Below, one piece after another: positions 34,740-43,341 of a stretch of DNA of 64,000 nucleotides. A program made the position numbers and the translations under genes. This DNA comes from Roseobacter sp. (GTDB taxonomy: Bacteria > Pseudomonadota > Alphaproteobacteria > Rhodobacterales > Rhodobacteraceae). The notes beneath the pieces are model-generated. The model worked only from the letters and a program-made list of their open reading frames with translations, was not told where the DNA came from and did not search any database. Within the stretch, counting starts at the first letter, position 1, and each line of letters begins with the position of its first letter. The stretch spans positions 1-64,000 of the forward strand of contig JAGXGZ010000056.1 of the NCBI GenBank assembly GCA_024636495.1, written 5' to 3'.

Positions 34740-35747
34740 ATGTTTGGACTTGAGCTTTCTTTTATATGGGCGGGGATCATCGCCTTGGCGGTGTTGATTT
34801 ATGTGATCCTTGACGGCTTTGACCTTGGGGTGGGGTTGCTTTTTCCGCTCTCCAAGGACGAGGAAGAGCGCAACGTGATGATGAATTCGATTGCGCCGAT
34901 CTGGGATGGCAACGAGACATGGCTGGTCTTGGGCGGCGGGGGCCTGTTCGCGGTATTCCCGCTGGCCTACGCGACGGTGATGCCAGCGCTTTACATGCCT
35001 ATCATCCTGATGCTGCTTGGGCTGGTGTTTCGCGGTGTGGCGTTTGAATACCGCTGGCGGACGACCCGCTGGAAGGGCTTGTGGGACATCTCATTTTTTG
35101 GCGGATCTTTTGTCGCGGCATTCTGCCAAGGCATTGCCTTGGGCGCGCTGGTACAAGGCATCGAGATCGAGAACCGTGCCTATGCAGGCGGCTGGTGGGA
35201 TTGGCTCACGCCGTTTTCGATCCTGACCGGGATTGCTGTGACCACAGGCTATGCCATGCTGGGGGCAACCTGGCTGAACATGAAGCTTGAGGGGCGCATC
35301 CAAGCGCATATGCGCCGTCTTGCATGGCCTTTTGCCATTGCCACTGTGGTCTTCATGGGCATCTTCAGCATCTGGACGCCCTTCCTAGAGGCCGAGTATT
35401 TCAGCCGCTGGTTTGCCTTTCCAACGGCGATCTTTACGTTTTTGGTGCCTGCATTGGTGGCCGCTGCTGTTTTCGGGTTGTTCCATGGGTTGAATCGGAA
35501 TTGGGACGTGACACCATTCCTATGTGCCTTGGCGCTGTTTGTGCTGGGGTTCATTGGGATCGGGATCAGCTTTTACCCCCATATCGTGCCGCCATCCCTG
35601 ACCATCGTCGAGGCCGCCGCACCTGACAGCAGTCTTAAATTCGCGCTAGTGGGCACGTTGGTTTTGCTGCCAATGATCCTTGCCTATACGGCCTACACCT
35701 ATTGGGTGTTTCGCGGTAAAATTGATCCCAGCGAGGGCTATCATTGA
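34740..35747 (+). CDS. cydB: Cytochrome bd-type (CioB) quinol oxidase subunit II
   Basis: This 335-residue inner-membrane protein has about eight to nine segments and the subunit II pattern: FIWAGIIALAVLIYVILDGFDLGVG at the start (about residues 8-32), WDGNETWLVLGGGGLFAVFP, FRGVAFEYRWR and the C-terminal YTAYTYWVFRGK. It supports heme binding by subunit I. The stop overlaps the ATG of the following 36-codon gene by one base (TGATG), so the accessory peptide is translated in step. Confidence 0.94.
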   Translation: MFGLELSFIWAGIIALAVLIYVILDGFDLGVGLLFPLSKDEEERNVMMNSIAPIWDGNETWLVLGGGGLFAVFPLAYATVMPALYMPIILMLLGLVFRGVAFEYRWRTTRWKGLWDISFFGGSFVAAFCQGIALGALVQGIEIENRAYAGGWWDWLTPFSILTGIAVTTGYAMLGATWLNMKLEGRIQAHMRRLAWPFAIATVVFMGIFSIWTPFLEAEYFSRWFAFPTAIFTFLVPALVAAAVFGLFHGLNRNWDVTPFLCALALFVLGFIGIGISFYPHIVPPSLTIVEAAAPDSSLKFALVGTLVLLPMILAYTAYTYWVFRGKIDPSEGYH

Positions 35748-35857
35748 TGCGCCGCAATTGGGTGTCCAAAACTGGTTGGTTTGTGCTGATCTGGGTGCTG
35801 AGCGTCTTGGCCCTTGGTGTTGTTGCTTATGCCATCAAGCTGGCGATCGTCCCGTAG
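35747..35857 (+). CDS. DUF2474-family small subunit of the cytochrome bd oxidase
   Basis: A 36-residue peptide starting MRRNWVSKTGWFVLIWVLSV has one membrane helix (about residues 11-34). It matches DUF2474, whose genes follow cioAB in many proteobacteria and are considered counterparts of the CydX/CydS peptides that stabilise the oxidase. The ATG overlaps the cydB stop by one base. It is too short for routine gene callers and easily missed. Confidence 0.85.
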   Translation: MRRNWVSKTGWFVLIWVLSVLALGVVAYAIKLAIVP

Positions 35858-35878
35858 GCGGCGATCATGGGTGCCTGA

Positions 35879-35928
35879 AAAAGGGCCGGAGGATGGGGTT
35901 GCAAAACCGCTGATCCTCTGGCCCTTTT
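35879..35928 (+). terminator. Rho-independent terminator of the cydAB operon
   Basis: AAAAGGGCCGGAGGAT pairs with ATCCTCTGGCCCTTTT (16 positions, one G-U), with an 18-base loop that itself contains GGTT/AACC. The right arm ends in TTTT followed by G. The A-rich left and T-rich right flanks would also work for minus-strand transcripts. It follows the DUF2474 stop by 21 bases. Confidence 0.85.
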
Positions 35929-35957
35929 GTACATGAGCTTAGACAAGGATCCACCCG

Positions 35958-36923
35958 ATGCGCGCCATGCAAGTCACCGCCTATGATCAGCCTTTGACGC
36001 TGCAAACCCTTGAAATGCCGATGCCTGCTGCGGGCGAGGTATTGGTAAAGGTCGAAACCTGTGGTCTGAATTTTGGCGATACGTTGTTGATCAAAGGGAC
36101 CTATCAGGAAAAACCTGCGCTACCATTCACCTTGGGGATGGAGTTGTCGGGGGTGATCACGGCCCTTGGTGAGGACGTAGATGGACTTGCCGTTGGCCAA
36201 CGCATCGCGGCCTATAGCGGGTTTAACGGTTTGGCCGAATATGCAGCGGTGCCCGCCGATATTTGCGTGGCGATCCCGGATGCGATGGATGCGGTCGATG
36301 CCGCCGCGTTTTTGATTGCCTATGGCACCAGCCATGTGGCGCTGGACTATAAGGCGCGGCTACAGACCGGCGAACGCCTGTTGGTTCTGGGCGCGTCGGG
36401 GGGCGTTGGGCTGACGGCGGTTGAATTGGGTAAGCTGATGGGGGCCGAGGTGATCGCCTGCGCGCGTGGCCAAGCCAAGCTTGATATCTGCCGCGCGGCG
36501 GGGGCTGACCATCTGATCGATTCCGACGTGGATGACATCCGCGAAATCGTCAAATCACTGGGCGGCGCGGATGTGGTTTACGACCCCATTGGCGGCGACC
36601 AGTTCAAAGCGGCGATGCGGGCCTGCAACCCCGAGGCGCGGCTTTTGCCGCTTGGCTTTGCCTCGGGCGAGGTGCCGCAGATCCCTGCAAATATCTTGTT
36701 GGTTAAGAACCTGAACGTGCTGGGGCTGTTCTGGGGCGGCTACAAGAAATTCAAACCCAAGGTTCTGACCGACAGCTTTAAGGTGCTGATTGACTGGTAT
36801 GTGGCGGGCAAGCTGATACCGCATGTCAGTCACGTGATGCCACTGGATCAGGCGAACGCCGCGTTGGACCTGCTGCGCACCCGCAAAGCGACCGGCAAGG
36901 TGGTTGTACGTGTTTCCGACTAA
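35958..36923 (+). CDS. NADPH:quinone reductase-like zinc-independent MDR oxidoreductase
   Basis: The 321-residue product belongs to the medium-chain dehydrogenase superfamily, quinone-reductase group: LTLGMELSGVITALGEDVDG in the N-terminal GroES-like fold, and the NADPH-binding LVLGASGGVGLTAVELGKLMG (cofactor loop at about residues 143-162). Catalytic-zinc ligands are absent. It probably reduces quinones or enones with NADPH. It is read from its own start just after the cyd terminator, and its stop overlaps the stop of the convergent exporter gene. Confidence 0.88.
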   Translation: MRAMQVTAYDQPLTLQTLEMPMPAAGEVLVKVETCGLNFGDTLLIKGTYQEKPALPFTLGMELSGVITALGEDVDGLAVGQRIAAYSGFNGLAEYAAVPADICVAIPDAMDAVDAAAFLIAYGTSHVALDYKARLQTGERLLVLGASGGVGLTAVELGKLMGAEVIACARGQAKLDICRAAGADHLIDSDVDDIREIVKSLGGADVVYDPIGGDQFKAAMRACNPEARLLPLGFASGEVPQIPANILLVKNLNVLGLFWGGYKKFKPKVLTDSFKVLIDWYVAGKLIPHVSHVMPLDQANAALDLLRTRKATGKVVVRVSD

Positions 36924-37900
36924 CCCGTTCTGAGGGGGCGTGTTTTCAGCAAGCTGCGGGCTTTTTGACGTTCGCGCAAAAACACGAACAGACCCGATCC
37001 CAAGATCAGCGCGATGCCGACCCAAACCTCCCACACCGGCAGGTCACCAAAGATCACCAAGCCCCAGAAGACAGCGAGCGGTAGTCCGATATATTCGAAG
37101 GGGGCAACTGTTGCGGCGTCTGCGATCCGGTAGGCTTGACTTAGGCAGTAACCGATGACAGCCGCATTCAGGCCAAGACCTAAAAACACCCATATGTCGC
37201 CTTGAGCGGGCCAGACCCATGCCCGCAGCAGAAACTGCATGGAAGGTGTGCTATCGACACCGACAAAGCGACCATCGCCCGCGACCAGGAAAAACCCCAT
37301 GGATACGACCAGAAACGTTCCTTGTATGTAGATCGCCAGCGCTGATGCTTTGCTATTTACACCAAGTTTGCGCGTCATCAACTGGTTCAACGCATAGGTC
37401 AGCGCCGCAACAACGGGTAGCAGCAGCACCAGCCGCGACGCTTGCAACGTTTGCGCATCCGCCCAAGGGCGCTGCATGATGACAACACCCAGAAACCCAA
37501 CGGCCACCGCGCCAAGCCGCATAGGCCCAACCTTTTCGCCCAAGATCGGGATCGACAGCAGCGTGATGAACAAGGGCGCTACAAAGAACAACGCCGTCGC
37601 GTCCGCCAAGGGGAGCGCTGCAAGCGCAAGAAAAAATGTCATATTGGCGATCACAACCAAGATACCGCGCAAGAAATGCCAGTGCCACTGCGAGGTCTTG
37701 AGGATGCGCCATCCACCCTCAAGCTGAACAAGGCCAAGGCCGAACAAAATCCCTATCAATGCGCGGGCAAAGACGATCTCGTGCAAGGGATAGCCGCCCG
37801 AAAGCTGTTTGATCAGCATGTCGTTAATCGAAATCGCGAACACGCCAGCGAAAACAAAGGCAATGGCGGCAGTGGCCCGGTTTTGTGCATATGCATTCAT
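36920..37900 (-). CDS. EamA/DMT-family transporter
   Basis: This 326-residue inner-membrane protein has ten predicted hydrophobic segments in two EamA halves. The first half shows ALPLADATALFFVAPLFITLLS with PILGEKVGPMR, the second YCLSQAYRIADAATVAPFEY and a closing VWEVWVGIALILGSGLFVFL. These are typical of the RhaT/S-adenosylmethionine-transporter-like DMT group of alphaproteobacteria. The substrate is unknown. It is a single gene, converging on the quinone reductase. Confidence 0.88.
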   Translation of the reverse strand: MNAYAQNRATAAIAFVFAGVFAISINDMLIKQLSGGYPLHEIVFARALIGILFGLGLVQLEGGWRILKTSQWHWHFLRGILVVIANMTFFLALAALPLADATALFFVAPLFITLLSIPILGEKVGPMRLGAVAVGFLGVVIMQRPWADAQTLQASRLVLLLPVVAALTYALNQLMTRKLGVNSKASALAIYIQGTFLVVSMGFFLVAGDGRFVGVDSTPSMQFLLRAWVWPAQGDIWVFLGLGLNAAVIGYCLSQAYRIADAATVAPFEYIGLPLAVFWGLVIFGDLPVWEVWVGIALILGSGLFVFLRERQKARSLLKTRPLRTG

Positions 37901-38008
37901 ATTTCAGACCTATCATTTTCGCGTATCCTGTCCAGCGTGTTTCATCTTGGCGTAGGTGGCGGAACTGCGTTAGATTGCCTGGAATATTTCCTTTAGGAGG
38001 ACACACCG

Positions 38009-38533
38009 ATGCAAATGTCAGAAACCCGCCAGATCGCTGCCAGCCCAGCTGAGGTTTATGCCGCGTTGCTGGACCCCGACATGCTGATCAAATGCGTCCC
38101 AGGTGCAACCGAAGTGACAGGATCACCTGAAGAAGGGTTCGAGGCCACGGTGGTCCAAAAAGTCGGACCTGTAAAAGCGACCTTCAAAGGTCAGGTTACG
38201 ATGACCGACATGGTGCCCGACCGGTCGATTAAGATCAGCGGCGAAGGCAAAGGCGGTGCTGCCGGCTTTGCCAAGGGCGGTGCAGACGTGACGCTGGTGG
38301 CCAAGGATGGCGGCACCGAATTGACCTATGATGTCGAGGCGAAAGTCGGCGGCAAGCTGGCGCAGCTTGGCAGCCGTATCATCGATGGTTTTGCCAAAAA
38401 GATGGCCGATCAGTTTTTCAACAACCTGCAAGAAACCCTTGAAGGACCACCTGAGGGCGATGCGGCAGAGACCGTTGAAGTCGCGGAAGATGCACCCAAG
38501 AAAAAGGGCTGGTTTGGCCGGGCAAAATCTTAG
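38009..38533 (+). CDS. CoxG-like SRPBCC family protein
   Basis: The 174-residue product has the CoxG (carbon monoxide dehydrogenase subunit G) fold: MSETRQIAASPAEVYAALLD at the start, a GSPEEGFEATVVQKVGPVKA segment and GSRIIDGFAKKMADQFF in the final helix. CoxG proteins recruit CO-dehydrogenase-type enzymes to the membrane or handle their assembly. No cox genes lie nearby, so it may have another role of the START-like superfamily. A hydrophilic tail rich in acidic residues and KKK ends it. AGGAGG precedes the start. Confidence 0.85.
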   Translation: MQMSETRQIAASPAEVYAALLDPDMLIKCVPGATEVTGSPEEGFEATVVQKVGPVKATFKGQVTMTDMVPDRSIKISGEGKGGAAGFAKGGADVTLVAKDGGTELTYDVEAKVGGKLAQLGSRIIDGFAKKMADQFFNNLQETLEGPPEGDAAETVEVAEDAPKKKGWFGRAKS

Positions 38534-38598
38534 CATGACGGCTCTGTTAACTTAGTCCCAATCAGTCTAGTTTTCGGCCAAATAGACCGGAGGCTTTG

Positions 38599-39528
38599 AT
38601 GCCAGATATCGTAGAAATTCACAACTTACGCAAAGCCTATAGCGATGGTTTCGAGGCGCTCAAGGGCGTAACGCTGAACATCAAACAGGGCGAGATTCTT
38701 GCCCTGCTTGGCCCCAATGGTGCGGGTAAAACCACTTTGATTTCAACTGTCTGTGGCATCACAACCTCTACCAGCGGGTCCGTCAAAGTGGGGGGGCATG
38801 ATACCCTGACCGATTACCGTGCGGCGCGTGCGATGATTGGGCTGGTGCCCCAGGAAATTAATCTGGAACCCTTCGAGAAGGTCATCAGCACTGTGCGGTT
38901 TTCGCGGGGATTGTTCGGTAAACCCAAAGATGACGCTGCGTTGGAAAAAATTCTGAGGCAGTTATCGTTGTGGGACAAAAAAGACAGCCAGATCCGGGCG
39001 CTTTCGGGCGGCATGAAGCGCCGCGTGCTGATTGCAAAGGCGCTTGCTCATGAACCCCGGGTGCTTTTCCTTGATGAACCGACCGCCGGTGTCGATGTGG
39101 AATTGCGCCGGGACATGTGGGAAATCGTGGCAGACCTGAAGGCCGACGGTGTGACGATCATCTTGACCACGCATTACATAGAGGAGGCCGAGGCGATTGC
39201 AGACCGGATCGGTGTCATTGCCCATGGCGAATTGCTGTTGGTGGAAGATAAAAACAAGTTGATGGCGCGCATGGGTAAAAAGCAGCTTGTCGTGCAGTTG
39301 ACGAAACCTGTTGATACCTTGCCCAAGGCATTGGTGTCAGACGCGGTGACACTGTCGGAAGACCGCACCAAATTGATCTATACATATGACACGCGGGCCG
39401 AACGCACGGGTATTACGAAACTGCTGTCCGATGTTGCAGCGGCTGGTTTGGTCCTGACCGATCTTGAAACCTCGCAAAGCAGTCTGGAAGAGATTTTCGT
39501 GGGCTTGGTAAAGGAGGACGCGGCATGA
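38599..39528 (+). CDS. ABC-2 type transporter ATP-binding protein (YadG-like)
   Basis: This 309-residue ATPase has Walker [10 protein letters not shown] (about residues 40-48), Q-loop VPQEINLEP, signature LSGGMKRR, Walker [13 protein letters not shown] and the switch histidine [11 protein letters not shown]-terminal extension of about 80 residues follows. Size and sequence type match YadG, the partner of YadH. I start at the ATG with GGAGG six bases upstream. It overlaps the permease gene by four bases. Confidence 0.9.
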   Translation: MPDIVEIHNLRKAYSDGFEALKGVTLNIKQGEILALLGPNGAGKTTLISTVCGITTSTSGSVKVGGHDTLTDYRAARAMIGLVPQEINLEPFEKVISTVRFSRGLFGKPKDDAALEKILRQLSLWDKKDSQIRALSGGMKRRVLIAKALAHEPRVLFLDEPTAGVDVELRRDMWEIVADLKADGVTIILTTHYIEEAEAIADRIGVIAHGELLLVEDKNKLMARMGKKQLVVQLTKPVDTLPKALVSDAVTLSEDRTKLIYTYDTRAERTGITKLLSDVAAAGLVLTDLETSQSSLEEIFVGLVKEDAA

Positions 39529-40286
39529 ACTGGATCGCTGTTACATCCATCTACAAATTCGAGATGGCGCGCTTTTTCCGGACGATGACACAAAGTTTTG
39601 TGTCTCCGGTCTTGTCGACTTCGCTGTATTTCGTAGTCTTTGGGGCCGCGATCGGCAGCCGCATCCAAGAGGTTGAAGGGATAAGCTATGGCGCGTTTAT
39701 CGTGCCTGGCCTGATCATGCTCAGCGTGATCACGCAGTCGATTTCGAACGCGTCTTTTGGCATCTACTTTCCAAAATTTATCGGCACCGTGTTCGAACTG
39801 CTTTCCGCCCCGATCAGCTTTATCGAGATCGTGTTGGGCTATGTCGGGGCTGCGGCAACAAAGGCGTTGTTTATCGGGGTGATCATTCTGATTACCGCGT
39901 TTTTCTTTGTCGACATTACAATACTTCACCCTTTCTGGATGGTCATCTTCCTGCTGCTGACCTGCGTCAGCTTTGCTTTGTTTGGCTTTATCATTGGCAT
40001 CTGGGCCGGGAATTTTGAGCAATTACAACTGGTACCGTTGTTGATCATTACACCTTTGGTGTTTTTAGGTGGATCGTTCTATTCGATCTCTATGTTGCCG
40101 CCGGTCTGGCAGGTCATCTCGCATTTCAACCCTGTTGTGTACCTTATCTCGGGCTTCAGATGGTCGTTTTTCGGCGCTGCTGACGTGCCTATTGTGACCA
40201 GCCTATTCGCGATTGCGGGGTTCACAGCACTTTGTCTGGCGGTGATCTGGTGGATTTTCCGCACAGGCTGGCGGATTCGGCAATAA
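39525..40286 (+). CDS. ABC-2 type transporter permease (YadH-like)
   Basis: The 253-residue product has six hydrophobic segments of the ABC-2 membrane domain, with [37 protein letters not shown] and [19 protein letters not shown]-like landmarks. Length and order after a YadG-type ATPase agree with YadH. Together they probably export a lipid, polymer or drug; the substrate is unknown. Confidence 0.9.
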   Translation: MNWIAVTSIYKFEMARFFRTMTQSFVSPVLSTSLYFVVFGAAIGSRIQEVEGISYGAFIVPGLIMLSVITQSISNASFGIYFPKFIGTVFELLSAPISFIEIVLGYVGAAATKALFIGVIILITAFFFVDITILHPFWMVIFLLLTCVSFALFGFIIGIWAGNFEQLQLVPLLIITPLVFLGGSFYSISMLPPVWQVISHFNPVVYLISGFRWSFFGAADVPIVTSLFAIAGFTALCLAVIWWIFRTGWRIRQ

Positions 40287-40338
40287 GTATCCGCTGCTCG
40301 CCTTGTTTGGCGGCGGGTCGCACTCTACATGGAGGGGT

Positions 40339-41136
40339 ATGAGAAAATACATTCCCTTTTTGTCTTCGCACCCCGTCGTTGCTGTTATTCGTTTGTCGGG
40401 TGTGATCGGCGGTCGTGGGCCTAGCGGTTTGAACGACGAAAGCATCGGGCCAGCGATTGAAAAGGCATTCACTCGGGGCAAGCCTGTTGCGGTCGCCCTT
40501 GAAATCAGCTCGCCCGGCGGAAGCCCCGTTCAGTCATCGCTGATCGGTGCGCGAATCCGGCGCCTGTCCGAGGAAAAAAATATTCCCGTCATCGCGTTCG
40601 TGGAAGACGTGGCCGCATCCGGTGGCTACTGGCTGGCTGCGGCGGCGGATGAAATCTACGCAGACCCCAGTTCGGTCGTAGGGTCTATCGGTGTCATCTC
40701 GGCAAGTTTCGGGGCGAATGAACTGATCAATCGCTACGGAATAGAACGGCGCGTCTACACGGCGGGCCAGTCGAAATCCATGCTTGATCCATTTCGGCCA
40801 GAAAAGGCAGAGGACGTTGAGCGTTTGAAAACGCTGCTTAACGACATCCACGGCAATTTTATTGATCACGTTAAAGAACGTCGTGGGGCCAAGCTGCCCC
40901 CCGAGACGGATCTTTTCACCGGCGAGATTTGGTTGGCAAAGCGCGCAACCGAACTGGGGCTGATTGACGGTATCGGTCACTTGCGCCCGATGCTGAAAGA
41001 ACGGTTTGGCGACAAGGTAAAGTTTGTGCGTTATGGCAATAAAAAAGGGCTACTGTCGCGCTTTGGGGCCCAAATTCTTGGGAACGCCTTTGACAGCATA
41101 GAAGAACGTGCCGCTTACGCGCAGTTCGGTCTATAA
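40339..41136 (+). CDS. S49-family signal-peptide-peptidase-like serine protease (SppA-like)
   Basis: This 265-residue protein is a short S49 peptidase. The catalytic serine lies in VEDVAASGGYWLAAAADEIY (about residues 86-105) and the catalytic lysine in AGQSKSMLDPF, giving the Ser-Lys dyad. The glycine-rich EISSPGGSP segment forms the substrate groove. It lacks a clear membrane anchor. The ATG used has GGAGG three bases upstream; a TTG 12 codons earlier has no ribosome-binding site. The next small gene begins three bases after its stop. Confidence 0.88.
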   Translation: MRKYIPFLSSHPVVAVIRLSGVIGGRGPSGLNDESIGPAIEKAFTRGKPVAVALEISSPGGSPVQSSLIGARIRRLSEEKNIPVIAFVEDVAASGGYWLAAAADEIYADPSSVVGSIGVISASFGANELINRYGIERRVYTAGQSKSMLDPFRPEKAEDVERLKTLLNDIHGNFIDHVKERRGAKLPPETDLFTGEIWLAKRATELGLIDGIGHLRPMLKERFGDKVKFVRYGNKKGLLSRFGAQILGNAFDSIEERAAYAQFGL

Positions 41137-41139
41137 GTC

Positions 41140-41307
41140 ATGGTTCTCAAGGTTGTTCTGCTATTCTTGGTCGGTATGGGCGTGCTTGCTTGGTTTGGCA
41201 AAATGCACTGGCTTGGCAGCAAACGCCTGAGCCAGACAAAATGTAATTCCTGCGGTCGATACCGCATTGGCAAAGGCCCCTGTGGCTGTGGGGGTACGCG
41301 GGGATGA
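41140..41307 (+). CDS. Small membrane-anchored cysteine-rich protein
   Basis: The 55-residue product starts with a membrane helix (MVLKVVLLFLVGMGVLAWFG). A short basic, cysteine-rich tail follows: CNSC and CGC spaced by nine residues, which could hold one zinc ion as a miniature ribbon. It lies three bases after the S49 peptidase stop and overlaps the antiporter start (ATGA), so all three are probably made together. I do not recognise a named family. Confidence 0.7.
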   Translation: MVLKVVLLFLVGMGVLAWFGKMHWLGSKRLSQTKCNSCGRYRIGKGPCGCGGTRG

Positions 41308-42263
41308 TCATGCCATGGGTGCTCAGCATACTGGGTCTGGTAATCTTGCTTTTGGCCGGTGATGCACTGGTCAAAGGTGCCGTGAACCTGTCCTTGCGTC
41401 TTGGCGTACCTGCGCTGATCGTAAGCCTGACGATTGTCGCGTTTGGCACATCTGCACCCGAATTGCTGGTATCCATCAAGGCAGTGTTGGACGACGTGCC
41501 GGGCATTGCCCTTGGTAATGTTGTTGGGTCAAACACGGCGAATATTCTGTTGGTTCTTGGTGTGCCCGCCTTGTTGGCGACGATGCACACCTCTGAACAC
41601 AACACGCGCAAGACCTACAATATGATGATCGGCGCGACGGTTTTGTTTATGCTGCTGGCGATTCGGGGTGTGTTCGATTTCTGGGCCGGAATTGTCTTGC
41701 TTGGCTGTCTTGCGTACGTCTTGTTCGATGCCTTCAAAGAGACCCGAAAGCATCGCGCAGACGCCAATAGCCAAGTGGAAGACGACGTCGAAGAGCCCGA
41801 AGGTGCAGACCCCGACATGCCGAGCTGGCGCATTGCCGTGTTCTTGGTCCTTGGTCTGATCGGTTTGCCCCTTGGCGCAAGCTTGCTTGTGGATAACGCT
41901 TCGATAATTGCGCGGGCCTACGGCATGAGTGACACAGTTATCGGCCTTACGCTGGTCGCAATCGGGACGTCTCTGCCGGAGCTTGCCACGACTGTGATGG
42001 CCGCGCTGCGCCGACAGGCGGACGTGGCGCTGGGCAACGTCATCGGCTCTAACATATTCAACCTGCTGGGTATTATTGGTGTGGCAAGTCTTGTTGGGCC
42101 AATCGATGTCGATCCGCAGTTTATGCGGTTTGATTTCTGGGTCATGCTGGCTGCGTCATTGTTAATCATTCCCTTCGTGTATTTGGGCCGCGACATCACC
42201 CGCGTGTGGGGAATTTTGCTGTGCGGACTATATGCGTTGTATCTGACAGTTATTTTGATCTGA
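41304..42263 (+). CDS. Calcium/sodium antiporter (CaCA family, YrbG-like)
   Basis: The 319-residue product has about ten membrane segments in two inverted halves. Each half carries the alpha-repeat: VAFGTSAPELLVSIKAVLDD with ALGNVVGSNTANILLVLG in the first, and VAIGTSLPELATTVMAALRR with ALGNVIGSNIFNLLGIIG in the second. The acidic residues of both PEL motifs bind the cation. An acidic cytoplasmic loop (VEDDVEEPEGADPD) separates the halves. It probably extrudes Ca2+ in exchange for Na+ or H+. Confidence 0.92.
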   Translation: MIMPWVLSILGLVILLLAGDALVKGAVNLSLRLGVPALIVSLTIVAFGTSAPELLVSIKAVLDDVPGIALGNVVGSNTANILLVLGVPALLATMHTSEHNTRKTYNMMIGATVLFMLLAIRGVFDFWAGIVLLGCLAYVLFDAFKETRKHRADANSQVEDDVEEPEGADPDMPSWRIAVFLVLGLIGLPLGASLLVDNASIIARAYGMSDTVIGLTLVAIGTSLPELATTVMAALRRQADVALGNVIGSNIFNLLGIIGVASLVGPIDVDPQFMRFDFWVMLAASLLIIPFVYLGRDITRVWGILLCGLYALYLTVILI

Positions 42264-42276
42264 GAAAGGCCAGTTC

Positions 42277-43056
42277 ATGAAGCATGCATTGGTAACTGGG
42301 GCCGGTGCACGGTTGGGCCGTGCGATGGCGCTTTATCTTGGCGACCGGGGTTTTGACGTCGCCGTACACTATCACACATCATCTCAAGGTGCCGACGAGG
42401 TCGTTTCGGCGTTACAGGCAAAAGGCCAACGCGGCGTGGCCGTGCAGGCCGATCTGTTGGATGAAGCGGAAACATACAGCTTGTTTGGACGCGCAACCGA
42501 GGCTTTGGGCGGGCCGATTACCTGTCTGGTCAATAACGCGTCGATCTTTGAGTATGACAGCATAACCACCGCGACGGCCAAAAGTTGGGACCGACACATC
42601 GGCAGCAACCTGCGCGCGCCCTTCGTATTGACGCAGGCCATGGCTGCGCAGGGGTTGGAGCCTGTTACGGATGATAGGGGTGAACCCAAGGCGGTCGGAT
42701 TGATCGTCAACATGTTGGACCAGCGTGTTCGCAAGCTGACGCCCGAATTCATGACGTATACCATCGCCAAGATGGGGCTATGGGCGATGACGCAGACCAC
42801 GGCGCAGGCTTTGGCCCCGGCGATCCGTGTTAACGCAATTGGTCCCGGACCCACGTTGCAAGGGGCCAATCAAAGCGCGGATCACTTTGCCAAGCAACGG
42901 TCGCGGATCATACTGAGACGGGGATCAAATCCGGAAGACATTACCGCGGCCCTTGGGTATTTCCTTGATTCGCCCTCTGTCACCGGCCAACTTTTGTGCA
43001 CGGACGGTGGGCAGCATTTGGGATGGCAGACCCCTGACGCACAGGGGCTAGAGTAA
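42277..43056 (+). CDS. Short-chain dehydrogenase, pteridine-reductase-like (FolM/PTR1 type)
   Basis: This 259-residue SDR has the NADPH motif TGAGARLGRAMA, whose arginine after the glycines is typical of pteridine reductases. It also has NNASIFEYDSI, and the catalytic YTIAK (Tyr and Lys about four residues apart). A C-terminal VTGQLLCTDGGQHL segment ends the fold. It may reduce dihydrobiopterin or dihydromonapterin. It lies 13 bases after the antiporter gene. Confidence 0.82.
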   Translation: MKHALVTGAGARLGRAMALYLGDRGFDVAVHYHTSSQGADEVVSALQAKGQRGVAVQADLLDEAETYSLFGRATEALGGPITCLVNNASIFEYDSITTATAKSWDRHIGSNLRAPFVLTQAMAAQGLEPVTDDRGEPKAVGLIVNMLDQRVRKLTPEFMTYTIAKMGLWAMTQTTAQALAPAIRVNAIGPGPTLQGANQSADHFAKQRSRIILRRGSNPEDITAALGYFLDSPSVTGQLLCTDGGQHLGWQTPDAQGLE

Positions 43057-43341
43057 GACCCATTGAAAAGTTTTGCACGTTTGCGGAATCGTTAACAAAA
43101 CCGTTACAAATTAGATCGTGTTATCAGGGGTTTGCGGGCGGAATATAAAAGTTTTGTGTTTTATCAGTAGCTTGATGATGTGCTTAAAAATAAGGCGTTT
43201 GACGGAAGCCTGCTGAAAACAAGGAAAAATCCACTCTCACAGAAAGTTATATGCAAGGTTATCCACAGGAGTCGGGGGTATGTTTCCTCTTGTTCCTAAG
43301 CCCCAAGCATTGCAGCGACTTGCGTAAAGAATTGCGAATCA
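43057..43341. promoter_or_regulatory. AT-rich region upstream of uvrC with a DnaA-box match
   Basis: No gene is seen in these 285 bases. They are clearly richer in A and T than the surroundings and contain one perfect DnaA-box sequence, TTATCCACA, at 43259-43267. Further TTATCAG-like and GTTAACAAAACCGTTAC sequences occur upstream. The most likely content is the uvrC promoter. The single box could make it DnaA-responsive. Confidence 0.4.

Noticed and set aside
38009-38533. Carbon monoxide oxidation cluster
   Set aside because: Only a CoxG-like protein is present; no coxMSL or maturation genes lie nearby, and CoxG-like proteins are widespread outside such clusters.
43057-43341. Chromosomal replication origin
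   Set aside because: Only one good DnaA box is present; an origin should hold several boxes, and dnaA, parAB or hemE are not adjacent.
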